From the NCBI RefSeq assembly GCF_001189235.2, contig NZ_LFIP02000005.1:248001-312000 (forward strand): a stretch of DNA of 64,000 nt, read 5' to 3'. The notes below the pieces were generated by a model. That model was not told the origin of the DNA. It made no database searches and saw nothing but the letters and a program-made list of their open reading frames with translations. Source of the stretch: Bradyrhizobium embrapense. Its GTDB lineage: Bacteria; Pseudomonadota; Alphaproteobacteria; Rhizobiales; Xanthobacteraceae. The translations under genes and the position numbers were made by a program. This document shows positions 26,558-34,225 of the stretch, one piece after another; positions within the stretch are counted from its first letter, which is position 1; each line of letters starts with the position of its first letter.

Positions 26558-26572
26558 TACAGGTAAACTGTA
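26558..26572. promoter_or_regulatory. Candidate MarR operator
   Basis: A perfect 5-5-5 inverted repeat (TACAG, GTAAA, CTGTA) lies 20 bases upstream of the marR start in an unusually AT-rich patch. The position suits autorepression. The arms are short, so this is only suggestive. Confidence 0.35.
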
Positions 26573-26769
26573 AAGATAATCTTCGCAGATTACCTTCATA
26601 TTCCCGTGATCGTCGGTGCGGTGACCGGACGATCTGAACGGCGCCTGAACTCGGCCCCGGAGCGCATCACATTAGATTTTGTTGTCTTCGTGCGCGCGGT
26701 TGTCGATGACTGCGCTTGCGCTCACAACGTGGCGTGTCGTCCCGCGGTGGCTCGCGGAGTTTGTTTGGA

Positions 26770-27723
26770 ATGAAGTTTGATGTTCGTTTCACGGCGATCG
26801 GCGTGTCGATCGTCCTTGCTTGCCTGGCACAGCCGGCAGCGGCCCGGACCTGCGAGGCGCCGCCGGCGCTGACCTCGGTCGATCCACCCGGCTTCTACCA
26901 GAATGCCGGCGGTTACGCGGAGGCGATCAAGCCGCTGCACGCGTTCATTGCGCAGGTCAACAAGGCCGCCGATGAACGCGACCAGGATTGCGTGCTGGAC
27001 CTGCTCGCAAGCTGGGCGAGAGGACATGCGCTGCTCACGATCGGGGCGAATTACCAGAGCGATTTCGAGCGCTCCTGGGCAGGGACCGATTTCGCGCTCG
27101 CGTTGCTGCGCTTCCCCAGCACATCGACGAAGGCGGATCATCGATTCCAGGAGATCAAGCCGTGGCTGATCCGGATTGCCGAGGAAACGCGCGATGCCGA
27201 TCGCATCAACCACCTCGGCGACAATCTGGTCTATTGGGCCGGGCTCGATCTGATGTCGATCGGCACCCTGACTGATCGGGGCGATCTGGTCGATGCCGGT
27301 ATGTCCCGGGCGCGCCAGGGCATCCGGGACATCGGCGTCCACGGCGAATTGCAACGCGAGCTGAAGCGCGGCGAGCGCGCGCTGCACTATCACAACTTCG
27401 CGCTGATCCCGCTGGTATTCTGCGCCGAGCTCGCGAGCCGCCGGAAGATCGATCTCTACGCGGAGAACAATGGAGCGATCCGTCGGCTCGCCGACCTGAT
27501 CGTTCGTGCGGTGCAGGACGAGCGCGGCTTCGGCGCGCTCACCAACGTTCCGCAGCAGCTCTTCCCCTGGACGTTTCAGGGAGACCTTGCCTGGATGGAG
27601 CCGTATTACGCCCGGTTTCACGATCCGCGCTTGCCGCCAATTCTCGGCCCCAGGAGGCCCTTTAACAATCCGAGGCTGGGCGGCAACGTGACGGCAAGCT
27701 GGGGCGCGCCCTTGCCGGACTGA
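26770..27723 (+). CDS. Alginate lyase family protein (secreted)
   Basis: 317 residues from ATG 26770. A signal peptide (MKFDVRFTAIGVSIVLACLA, cleavage near PAAA) is followed by an alpha/alpha-barrel similar to poly(beta-D-mannuronate) lyase: LASWARGHALLTIG, then ERSWAGTDFALALL, and the conserved RGERALHYHNFALIPLVFCA segment. The NNHSYW active-site motif of AlgL is altered (INHLGDNLVYWAGL), so substrate or activity may differ. It stands alone; no alginate synthesis genes are near. Confidence 0.8.
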   Translation: MKFDVRFTAIGVSIVLACLAQPAAARTCEAPPALTSVDPPGFYQNAGGYAEAIKPLHAFIAQVNKAADERDQDCVLDLLASWARGHALLTIGANYQSDFERSWAGTDFALALLRFPSTSTKADHRFQEIKPWLIRIAEETRDADRINHLGDNLVYWAGLDLMSIGTLTDRGDLVDAGMSRARQGIRDIGVHGELQRELKRGERALHYHNFALIPLVFCAELASRRKIDLYAENNGAIRRLADLIVRAVQDERGFGALTNVPQQLFPWTFQGDLAWMEPYYARFHDPRLPPILGPRRPFNNPRLGGNVTASWGAPLPD

Positions 27724-27761
27724 GCGTCGTCGGGAGATGCGCAGTACCTCGACGACACGAG

Positions 27762-28067
27762 CTACTCGCTCTCGCTGGTCGCCGGTGTCGCGTACATGTC
27801 CCGTGCGCGCCGGGTCACGGCCGCATAGCGCGCGGTCGCGCTGAGGCTCATCAGGCCGGCGCGCACCAGCCCGAGGATGGCACGGCGCGAGTGGAACGGG
27901 CCGGTCTTGCTCGCGGCATATCCGCGCGGGTAGAGCTGCAGGCGTCCGGCCAGCGCTTCCTGCAATGCCAGCTTCTGGGTCGCGCTCAGGCGCCGGCGCC
28001 GCGCAGGCTTCTCCGCTTCCGCCCGCATGAGCTCGATACCCAACGATTTCCGTGGCGCGGCCTTCAT
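27762..28067 (-). CDS. Short basic protein of unknown function
   Basis: About 101 residues from ATG 28067; longer starts at 28178 or 28223 are open but less protein-like. It is rich in Arg/Ala (KPARRRRLSATQKLALQEAL), with a possible helix-turn region (HSRRAILGLVRAGLMSLSAT). No family is recognised. It is convergent with the alginate-lyase-like gene. The reading frame is probably real because its composition differs from the antisense shadows around it, but the start is unsure. Confidence 0.5.
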   Translation of the reverse strand: MKAAPRKSLGIELMRAEAEKPARRRRLSATQKLALQEALAGRLQLYPRGYAASKTGPFHSRRAILGLVRAGLMSLSATARYAAVTRRARDMYATPATSESE

Positions 28068-28315
28068 TGTCAGCTCACACTCCGGCCGACTGGCGCGACC
28101 TTCCGCGAGGTCCGGCGGCCGGCCGGCATCGCCATGGACGCCGGCACGTGGCACATCATGGCTTGCGCTGTTGCTCATTCGCGAGACAGAACCGCATTTC
28201 GAGCGGCAGGGGCATCTGACCAAAGTCAGGATTAGTTGTGACGAAAGTCATATTCGTTTGCGGCCGCTGCCGGCTTACGCCAGAGTGGGCTGCTCGCTGA
28301 GTTGATGGGCAACGC

Positions 28316-29386
28316 ATGATCGATCTGAGCGCGGATTTGCTTGCGGCCACAGGAGCTGACGTCATCGGTCTCGCCGTCATCGGTGCCGATCGAAGCATGC
28401 AGCGCAAGATCGGCCGGCTGGTCGAATGGCTTCCCGCCATCGGCGTCGATTGCTGCGAATGCATGCTGCTGGTCGGCATGGAGGCCGAGCTGGCGGCGCT
28501 GGCTCGCGGCCAGCGGGACATCATCGCATTGGCCGGTGTTCGCGGTGCCTCGCCGGGGATAGCTCAGCCGATGACGGCGGTCGTGCTGTGGAATGACGCG
28601 CAGTCGCATTACTTCGTCATCGCCATGCCGGACTTCGCCGGGCGTCAGGTCGAAACGCTGCTCGGCAGCGAGCGCCGAGCCCGGCGCCTGATGGAGCAGC
28701 AGCTCGAGGCGGCCAGCGCCGAGGTGCGTTTTGCCTCGCTGGCGCGGACGCGGCTGCGGCTGGCGCGCGATCTGCACGATACGCTGGTGCATTCGATCGT
28801 GGCGCTGCTGACCCAGATCCGGCTGATCAGGCATTATCTGACAGCCGATCCCGCGCGCGTGGCGGACAGCCTTGCGACGGCGGAAGACGCCGCGGCGACC
28901 GGGCTCGCGCGTGCCCGCGAGGCGATCGATCGCCTGCGCACGCCCGACGATTTGAAGCTTGATCCCGACGTCGAGGGAATGCTCAGTGACTTCGCCGCGC
29001 GCAGTGGCGTCAGGGTGTCGATCCAGATCGACGACGAGGCGCGTCCCGGCTTGCGCGATTGCGGCTTGACGGTTCAACGCATCCTCAGCGAGGCATTGCG
29101 CAACGTTCAGGCCCATGCGATGGCGCGCCGTGTCTCCTTTCACGCCTTCGAAGCGCCGGCCGCGGTCGGTCGCAAGCTCGTCGTCGAGATCCGCGACGAC
29201 GGCCGCGGCTTCGATCTCGCGGTGCCTACTCCCGGACATTTCGGATTGATCGGGATGACCGAATTTGCTGAACTCGTCGGCGGAAGCTGCGCGGTGGAGA
29301 GCGCGCCCGGACAGGGAACGCTGGTCCGGATATCGCTCCCCGTTGCGGTGCCGCCGGCAGCATCTGCCGGCCTGCTGGCCGATTGA
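28316..29386 (+). CDS. Soluble NarL-type sensor histidine kinase
   Basis: 356 residues without membrane helices. The N-terminal 120 residues (TGADVIGLAVIGADRSMQRK, GIAQPMTAVVLWNDAQSHYF) form an unrecognised, possibly PAS- or GAF-like cytoplasmic sensor. A coiled linker leads to a HisKA_3 domain with phospho-His in LRLARDLHDTLVHSIVALLT (about residue 160). The HATPase follows, with ILSEALRNVQAHAMARR, the G1 box VVEIRDDGRGFDL and FGLIGMTEFAELVGG. Its partner regulator starts 46 bases later. The cytoplasmic location means it senses an internal signal. Confidence 0.9.
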   Translation: MIDLSADLLAATGADVIGLAVIGADRSMQRKIGRLVEWLPAIGVDCCECMLLVGMEAELAALARGQRDIIALAGVRGASPGIAQPMTAVVLWNDAQSHYFVIAMPDFAGRQVETLLGSERRARRLMEQQLEAASAEVRFASLARTRLRLARDLHDTLVHSIVALLTQIRLIRHYLTADPARVADSLATAEDAAATGLARAREAIDRLRTPDDLKLDPDVEGMLSDFAARSGVRVSIQIDDEARPGLRDCGLTVQRILSEALRNVQAHAMARRVSFHAFEAPAAVGRKLVVEIRDDGRGFDLAVPTPGHFGLIGMTEFAELVGGSCAVESAPGQGTLVRISLPVAVPPAASAGLLAD

Positions 29387-29432
29387 TGTCGTTGCCGCGC
29401 ATTCGAGACTTTCGAGAGGATGACGGAAGCCC

Positions 29433-30089
29433 GTGAGCAGAATTGAGAAGGTGCGGGTGCTGATCGCCGAGGATCAGACCCTGATCAGGGAAGGTATCGC
29501 CACACTGCTTGCCCAGCAGAACGACGATTTCGAGATCCTTCCGGGTGCGTCCGACGGCGAGCAGGCCATCGAGTTCGCGCGGCGTTATCGGCCGGACGTG
29601 ATCCTGATGGACCTGCAGATGCCGCGCGTCGACGGCATCGCGGCGACCCAGCGGATTCTCCGCGAACTGCCGCAGACCCATATCGTCGTGCTGACGACAT
29701 TCGAGACCAACGATCTGATCTTCGAGGCGGTCAGCGCCGGCGCCAAGGCGTATCTGCTGAAGGACGCCAGGATGGAGGAGATCGCCTCAACCATCCGCGC
29801 GGTGATCAACGGCCAGTCCGGGCTGTCGCCAAGCGTCGCCGCGCGCATCCTCGACGAGTTCAAGCGGCTGCGCGGCCCGCGCGTCTCGGCGAAGCTGCCG
29901 GTTCGCGACGGCCTGACGGCACGGGAGAATGAAATTCTCACGCTGATCGTCGAGGGCAAGAGCAACACCGAGATCGGCGAGCGGCTGCATTTGGCCGAGG
30001 GCACGGTGAAGAACTATGTCAGCACCATTCTGGAGAAATGCCAGGTCAAGAACCGTACGGAACTCGCAATAAAGGCAATAACTTACTAG
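29433..30089 (+). CDS. NarL/LuxR-type response regulator
   Basis: 218 residues from GTG 29433. The receiver domain (about 5-120) has acidic residues in VLIAEDQTLIREGI, phospho-Asp in DVILMDLQMPRVDG, Thr in IVVLTTF and Lys in AYLLKDARMEEI. The LuxR helix-turn-helix is at about 155-215 (LTARENEILTLIVEGKSNTE, then LAEGTVKNYVSTILEK). It pairs with the kinase upstream. The likely target is the promoter of the three-gene GTPase cassette 160 bases downstream (inference). Confidence 0.93.
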   Translation: MSRIEKVRVLIAEDQTLIREGIATLLAQQNDDFEILPGASDGEQAIEFARRYRPDVILMDLQMPRVDGIAATQRILRELPQTHIVVLTTFETNDLIFEAVSAGAKAYLLKDARMEEIASTIRAVINGQSGLSPSVAARILDEFKRLRGPRVSAKLPVRDGLTARENEILTLIVEGKSNTEIGERLHLAEGTVKNYVSTILEKCQVKNRTELAIKAITY

Positions 30090-30248
30090 AAATAATTGCC
30101 CCCAATCGCACACCATGCGGTTGATCTGGCTGAGATTGCTCGCCTTTCTCTGGGCCGCGCCGACAAAATTGGCTATAGGATTGTTTCGGATTTGCTTTTT
30201 GACACGGCAGGTCCGGATTGCGCGGCTTTGACTAAACAGGGAATGACC

Positions 30249-30611
30249 ATGAAGGGTATCGAGCGCCAGACCAAGGATAGCGATGGACTGGCAAACGCGG
30301 CGGCCGGCAACGGCGCGGATGCCGCGGCGCATGGCATGGCGACGATCGATCAGGTCCGCGATCTCCTGTTTGGCGGCGCGCAACGTTCGCTCGAGACCAA
30401 TCTCTCGGGTCTGCGCGAGGAGATGCAGGCTTCGCTGAAGCAGATGCAGGCGGACTTCACCAACGAGCTCACCGCGCTGCAGGCGCGGCTCTCCGACCTC
30501 GAACGCGATACCGAGCAGAAGCGCCTCGACTCGCTGAAGGATGTCGGTGCGGCCATCACCCAACTCGGCGCTGCCATCAGCGGATTGGGATCCGGCCGCA
30601 CGGGCAAATAG
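30249..30611 (+). CDS. Short coiled-coil protein of the roadblock/GTPase cassette
   Basis: 120 residues from ATG 30249, placed correctly after CAGGGA. An ATG six bases earlier is too close to that site. After a disordered start comes IDQVRDLLFGGAQRSLETNL and then a long heptad coiled coil (SLKQMQADFTNELTALQARL, SDLERDTEQKRLDSLKDVGA). The IDQVRDLLF motif resembles IEQLRTLLF at the start of the next protein. It ends one base before the next gene begins. Probably a cytoplasmic scaffold or adaptor; no named family is certain. Confidence 0.78.
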   Translation: MKGIERQTKDSDGLANAAAGNGADAAAHGMATIDQVRDLLFGGAQRSLETNLSGLREEMQASLKQMQADFTNELTALQARLSDLERDTEQKRLDSLKDVGAAITQLGAAISGLGSGRTGK

Positions 30612-30612
30612 C

Positions 30613-32364
30613 ATGGCAGCTGCTGCCGGCCAGAATCGCGAGATCGAGCAGCTCAGGACATTGCTGTTTCAGCCCGAGGCGACGCGTCTGAGCTCGCTCG
30701 AGGCCGATCTCGACTCGCTGCAGCGCTATGTCGGCAACGCCGATCGCCTGGAGACGGCAACCGCCGGCATTCTGGTCGAGGCGCTGGAGCGCGCCGAGGT
30801 CAACCGGCCGCGCGAGCTCGCCACCGCGATCGCGCCGGTCGTGGTCTCCGCGATCCGCAGCGAGATCAGGAATTCGCGCGAGGCGATGATCGAGGCGCTC
30901 TATCCGATCGTCGGCCGGCTGGTCAGCGCCGCGGTCGCGAATTCGTTCCGGGAACTGGTTGCCTCGCTCGAGCAGCGCATCAATGCGCTGACCTCGGCGC
31001 AATTGTGGGTCGGGCGGATCAAGTCGCTGGTGACGGGACGTCCGATCAGCGAGTTCGTGCTCGCCGACAGTCCGCCGCAGATCAACCGGCTCCTGATCAT
31101 CGAACGCGGCAATGGCCGCCTGATCGCCGACTGGAAGCGCGAGGCGAGCGCCGACGAGCGCGCCGACCTGCTCAGCGCCATGGTTGCGGCGATCCTCGAA
31201 TTCTCCGTGCAGGCGCTGGCCGGCGAAGGCAATCTGCAGACGCTCGATTTCGGCGGACGGCAGCTTGCGCTGCGGGCCTCGCCCCGCTTCATCCTGGCGG
31301 CGGAGTGCCTGGGACCGCTGCGCCCGGCCGACAATGCCAGGATCAACTCGCTGTTCTTCGATGCGATCGAGCGCATCGACCGCGGCGCGGATTGCGATGG
31401 GCCGATGCTCGCCTCGCTCGCAACGGCGATCGAAACCGACGACACACCGCAACGGATCGCGAGCCGGCGCGGCAAGGTGATCCTGTTTGCCATGCTCGCG
31501 GCCGTGGCCGCGCTGCTGCTCTGGTTTGCCGCGACCTCGCTGTCGCGCGCCCTTTTGGAGCGGCGGACCCATGCCGCGCTGGAGCAGCTCGCCGCGAAGC
31601 AGCCGTTGCTGGCGACCTTCCCGCTGCGGCTCGCGTTCGATCACGGGAGCCGAAGTGTGGCCGTGTCGGGCATCGAGCCGAGCCAGTTGGAGACGGCGCC
31701 GGTGATCGACGCGCTCGCTGCGGCCGCGGCGCCCTACAAGGTGGTCGACCGCATCGGGCTGGTGTCCACGCCGGGCCAGGCCGCGGCATCGCAGGTCGGC
31801 ATTGCAAGCCTGCAGCAGAGCCTGACGCGGCTGCAGGCGAGCCTCGACCAGATGCGCGAGGCGATCGGCGCGCAGGCGAAGTCGGGCGACGAGAAATATG
31901 CCGGGTTGAATGCGCAATACAGCAAGCTTGGCGAGCAGTCCGCGAAGCTGGGCGAGGAACTTGCAAAACTGCAATCGGTCGTCGAGGGCCCGGCCGCGCG
32001 TCTCGATCGCTTCATCGCCACGACCGCGATCTTCTTCGTCAACAATTCGGATGAGTTCCTCGACGACGCCCGTGCCGAACCGCAGTTGCGCGAGCTTGCC
32101 GGGCTGCTGGCGAACAACGATCTCAGGGTGCGCGTCGTGGGCTATGCCGATCAGAGCGGCACCGAAGGCACCAACAAGACGCTGGGGCGCAAGCGGGCGG
32201 AGCAGGTGCAGCGCCGGCTGACCGCGCTCGGGGTCGATCCGGCGCGACTGATTTTGGTTTCGCGTGCCGCGACGATACCGATCACCGACCGGCTCGACGC
32301 GACCGTCGGCGGCAACCGCCGCGTGGCGTTCGAGACGGTTTACCGAGGCGAAGTGGCCCGCTGA
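30613..32364 (+). CDS. Roadblock-like / transmembrane / OmpA-family protein
   Basis: 583 residues in clear blocks. Residues 10-28 carry an LRTLLF motif, followed by helices to about 135. Residues about 155-235 (INRLLIIERGNGRLIADWKR, DLLSAMVAAILEFSVQALAG, LRASPRFILAAECLG) have the pattern of a roadblock/LC7 domain, the fold of MglB-type GTPase regulators. One membrane helix spans 288-310 (KVILFAMLAAVAALLLWFAA). Outside it are a BON-like stretch (about 315-385), a coiled coil (about 400-450) and an OmpA C-terminal peptidoglycan-binding domain (about 455-580, FFVNNSDEFLDDA, RVVGYADQSGTEGTNKTLGR). It would link a cytoplasmic GTPase to the cell wall. TGATG overlap couples it to the GTPase gene. 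Confidence 0.82.
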   Translation: MAAAAGQNREIEQLRTLLFQPEATRLSSLEADLDSLQRYVGNADRLETATAGILVEALERAEVNRPRELATAIAPVVVSAIRSEIRNSREAMIEALYPIVGRLVSAAVANSFRELVASLEQRINALTSAQLWVGRIKSLVTGRPISEFVLADSPPQINRLLIIERGNGRLIADWKREASADERADLLSAMVAAILEFSVQALAGEGNLQTLDFGGRQLALRASPRFILAAECLGPLRPADNARINSLFFDAIERIDRGADCDGPMLASLATAIETDDTPQRIASRRGKVILFAMLAAVAALLLWFAATSLSRALLERRTHAALEQLAAKQPLLATFPLRLAFDHGSRSVAVSGIEPSQLETAPVIDALAAAAAPYKVVDRIGLVSTPGQAAASQVGIASLQQSLTRLQASLDQMREAIGAQAKSGDEKYAGLNAQYSKLGEQSAKLGEELAKLQSVVEGPAARLDRFIATTAIFFVNNSDEFLDDARAEPQLRELAGLLANNDLRVRVVGYADQSGTEGTNKTLGRKRAEQVQRRLTALGVDPARLILVSRAATIPITDRLDATVGGNRRVAFETVYRGEVAR

Positions 32365-32864
32365 TGCTCACCGCAAAGGTCATGCTGCTCGGCGATATGG
32401 GGGTCGGCAAGACGTCGATCCTCTATCGGCTGATCTACAACCGGTTCGAGGGCCAGTACAAATCGACGCTCGGCGTCGAGATCCTGAGCCACGACGTGGC
32501 GCCGGCCGATGACAGCGACCCGATGCGCCTCGTGCTGTGGGACACCGATGGGGATTTCGGCACCCAGATTTTCGATACGGTTTATGTCACCGGCGCATCC
32601 GCCGCCATCATCGTATCCGATGTCACGCGGCCGCAGACCGTGACCCGCATGGTCGAGCTGGTCCGCGGCTTCGAGGAACGATTCCCGGGGCGGCCCTACC
32701 GGGCGCTGCTCAACAAGATCGATCTGCCGGAAGCTGCCGGCAGCGTCGGCGCGATTGCCCAGCTCGCCAAGTCGAGCGTCAAACCGGTCAGCGCCAAGAC
32801 CGGCGTCGGCATTGCCGAATGCTTTGCCGAACTCGCCCAGACCATTCGTCGGCGCCAGCTCTAG
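32364..32864 (+). CDS. Ras/Rab-like small GTPase
   Basis: 166 residues, a single G domain. The P-loop GDMGVGKTS is at 10-18 and the switch I Thr near 35 (QYKSTLGVEI). Switch II is WDTDGD at 59-64, where Ras has DTAGQ. NKID is at 117-120 and SAK at 143-145. There is no C-terminal Cys for lipid attachment. It is translationally coupled to the roadblock-OmpA protein, whose roadblock domain is the natural regulator of such a GTPase, as MglB is for MglA. The role in the cell is unknown; envelope organisation or polarity is the most plausible idea. Confidence 0.9.
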   Translation: MLTAKVMLLGDMGVGKTSILYRLIYNRFEGQYKSTLGVEILSHDVAPADDSDPMRLVLWDTDGDFGTQIFDTVYVTGASAAIIVSDVTRPQTVTRMVELVRGFEERFPGRPYRALLNKIDLPEAAGSVGAIAQLAKSSVKPVSAKTGVGIAECFAELAQTIRRRQL

Positions 32865-32889
32865 TTCAGATAGCTTCGCGCAGGTTTGT

Positions 32890-32940
32890 GTCAGCCGTCC
32901 CGACTTCTCGGGGCTGGCGAATCGGGCCGGGACGGCTGAC
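32890..32940 (+). terminator. Strong hairpin after the GTPase gene, possible terminator
   Basis: Perfect 13-bp arms (32890-32902 and 32928-32940, GTCAGCCGTCCCG/CGGGACGGCTGAC) enclose 25 bases, with a second small hairpin (CCCGA, CTTC, TCGGG) possible inside. It lies 25 bases after the GTPase stop. No T-run follows, so it may instead protect the mRNA end or be a repeat element. Confidence 0.5.
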
Positions 32941-33144
32941 TTCATCGCACGTGGGGCGTACGATGAAACACGCGCGACATGCGGCGCATCACCGCACGAA
33001 TCTCTCCCCGACTGCACCACGCCGTCCCACACTCCGATAGTGACGATGGTCATCTTCCACTCGGCCAATGGCCTGCCTATCGTCCACCCGTCACTGGAAC
33101 CAGTCACGGGCCAACGGTGTCCCGGGCGCACGGAGTGAGAGATC

Positions 33145-33549
33145 ATGAGCATTTTTGGAAGCATCATGGGTGCAATCTTCGGCCACGGCGCCCAGGCCAA
33201 GACGGCTGAGAGCACCACGGCCGCCGCGCCCGGCACTTCGCCGGCTGCGCCCTCGGCGTCAACCGCTGCATCCTCCGCGCCCGCCGCGCAAACCGTCGAC
33301 GTCGCAGCGATCGTCGACAAGGCGGCGGCTGCCACCGGCGAGAAGCTCGACTGGCGCACCTCGATCGTCGACCTGATGAAGGCGCTCGGCCTCGACAGCA
33401 GCCTTGCTGCGCGAAAGGAGCTCGCCAAGGAGCTGCACTACACCGGCGATACCAACAACACCGCCACCATGAATGTCTGGCTGCATCAGCAGGTGATGGC
33501 CAAGCTCGCCGCCAATGGCGGCAAGCTCCCGGCCGACATCAAGACCTGA
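33145..33549 (+). CDS. DUF3597-family protein
   Basis: 134 residues. It starts MSIFGSIMGAIFGHG, the usual start of DUF3597 proteins. An Ala/Pro/Ser-rich linker follows, and the conserved helical domain is at about 50-130 (VDVAAIVDKAAAATGEKLDW, RTSIVDLMKALGLDSSLAAR, NTATMNVWLHQQVMAKLAAN). The function of the family is unknown. It stands alone 280 bases after the GTPase gene. Confidence 0.88.
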   Translation: MSIFGSIMGAIFGHGAQAKTAESTTAAAPGTSPAAPSASTAASSAPAAQTVDVAAIVDKAAAATGEKLDWRTSIVDLMKALGLDSSLAARKELAKELHYTGDTNNTATMNVWLHQQVMAKLAANGGKLPADIKT

Positions 33550-33626
33550 TCGCCGCCGCGAGCCGTGCGCGATGTTTGCGTCGCGCACGGCTCCGAACCA
33601 CGTGTATTGCGTGAGGAGCAGTTGTG

Positions 33627-33905
33627 ATGACCCCATCTCATCTTGCCATCCTGAACAGGCCGCGGACCGGCATCGTTGCCGCTTCGATCGGCGCGGGACT
33701 CGGCCTTGCGGCAATGGCGATGGGCATCGCCGTCGCCCGCGCCGATAGCGCCGGCGAGGAGCCGCGGTCGGCGAACGCGGATGCCAGCGTGCAGCGCGCT
33801 GCGCAGAACCTGCCGCCGGCGCGGGTCATCCTGCCGGCGCCGTGGGAGCAGGCCGCTCCCGCGCAGCCGGTCGCAGCACCGGCGAATCCGGCAGCTCACA
33901 AATAA
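33627..33905 (+). CDS. Small membrane-anchored or secreted protein, unknown
   Basis: 92 residues from ATG 33627, eight bases after GAGGAG. One hydrophobic helix (GIVAASIGAGLGLAAMAMGI) acts as signal or anchor. The rest is Ala/Pro-rich and probably disordered in the periplasm (PPARVILPAPWEQ). No family recognised. Confidence 0.65.
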   Translation: MTPSHLAILNRPRTGIVAASIGAGLGLAAMAMGIAVARADSAGEEPRSANADASVQRAAQNLPPARVILPAPWEQAAPAQPVAAPANPAAHK

Positions 33906-33995
33906 TCTTCGCGCCTTCGTCGCGGCCGGCGATCAACGCATTGCGTAACGGTCGTTGCGAATGGCCAGCACGCCGCCCAGCTCTGGAGCCTCGCC

Positions 33996-34172
33996 ATGCC
34001 AGAACAGGTCAGGTTGCCCCGAAAATTGTCTCAGGAGCCCGGCGGTCCGCCGTCGCTGCGGCCGAGCCATCGGCGGGTCATCGAGGATCTCGACCGCTGG
34101 GCCAACAGCCCCGGCCTGCAGCCCCCGAGCGACGGAGAGAAGCCGGGCGATGACATGCGTCAGCGCACGTAA
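33996..34172 (+). CDS. Possible 58-residue protein
   Basis: A short frame with ATG 33996 eight bases after GGAG. It is polar and charged, with one helix-like segment (PSHRRVIEDLDRWANSPGLQ) and a disordered C-terminus. No family is recognised. Coding status is likely but not certain; it is shorter than most gene callers accept with confidence. Confidence 0.45.
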   Translation: MPEQVRLPRKLSQEPGGPPSLRPSHRRVIEDLDRWANSPGLQPPSDGEKPGDDMRQRT

Positions 34173-34225
34173 CGAGTCCCCCGATGGACCCGCATCGCGC
34201 GGATGCGAGCCGGTGCCGTGTTCAA

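Noticed and set aside
27724..27765. Possible terminator hairpin between the alginate-lyase-like gene and the convergent small gene (GTCGTCG...CGACGAC)
   Set aside because: Only seven base pairs with a 17-base loop and no T-run; too weak to annotate.
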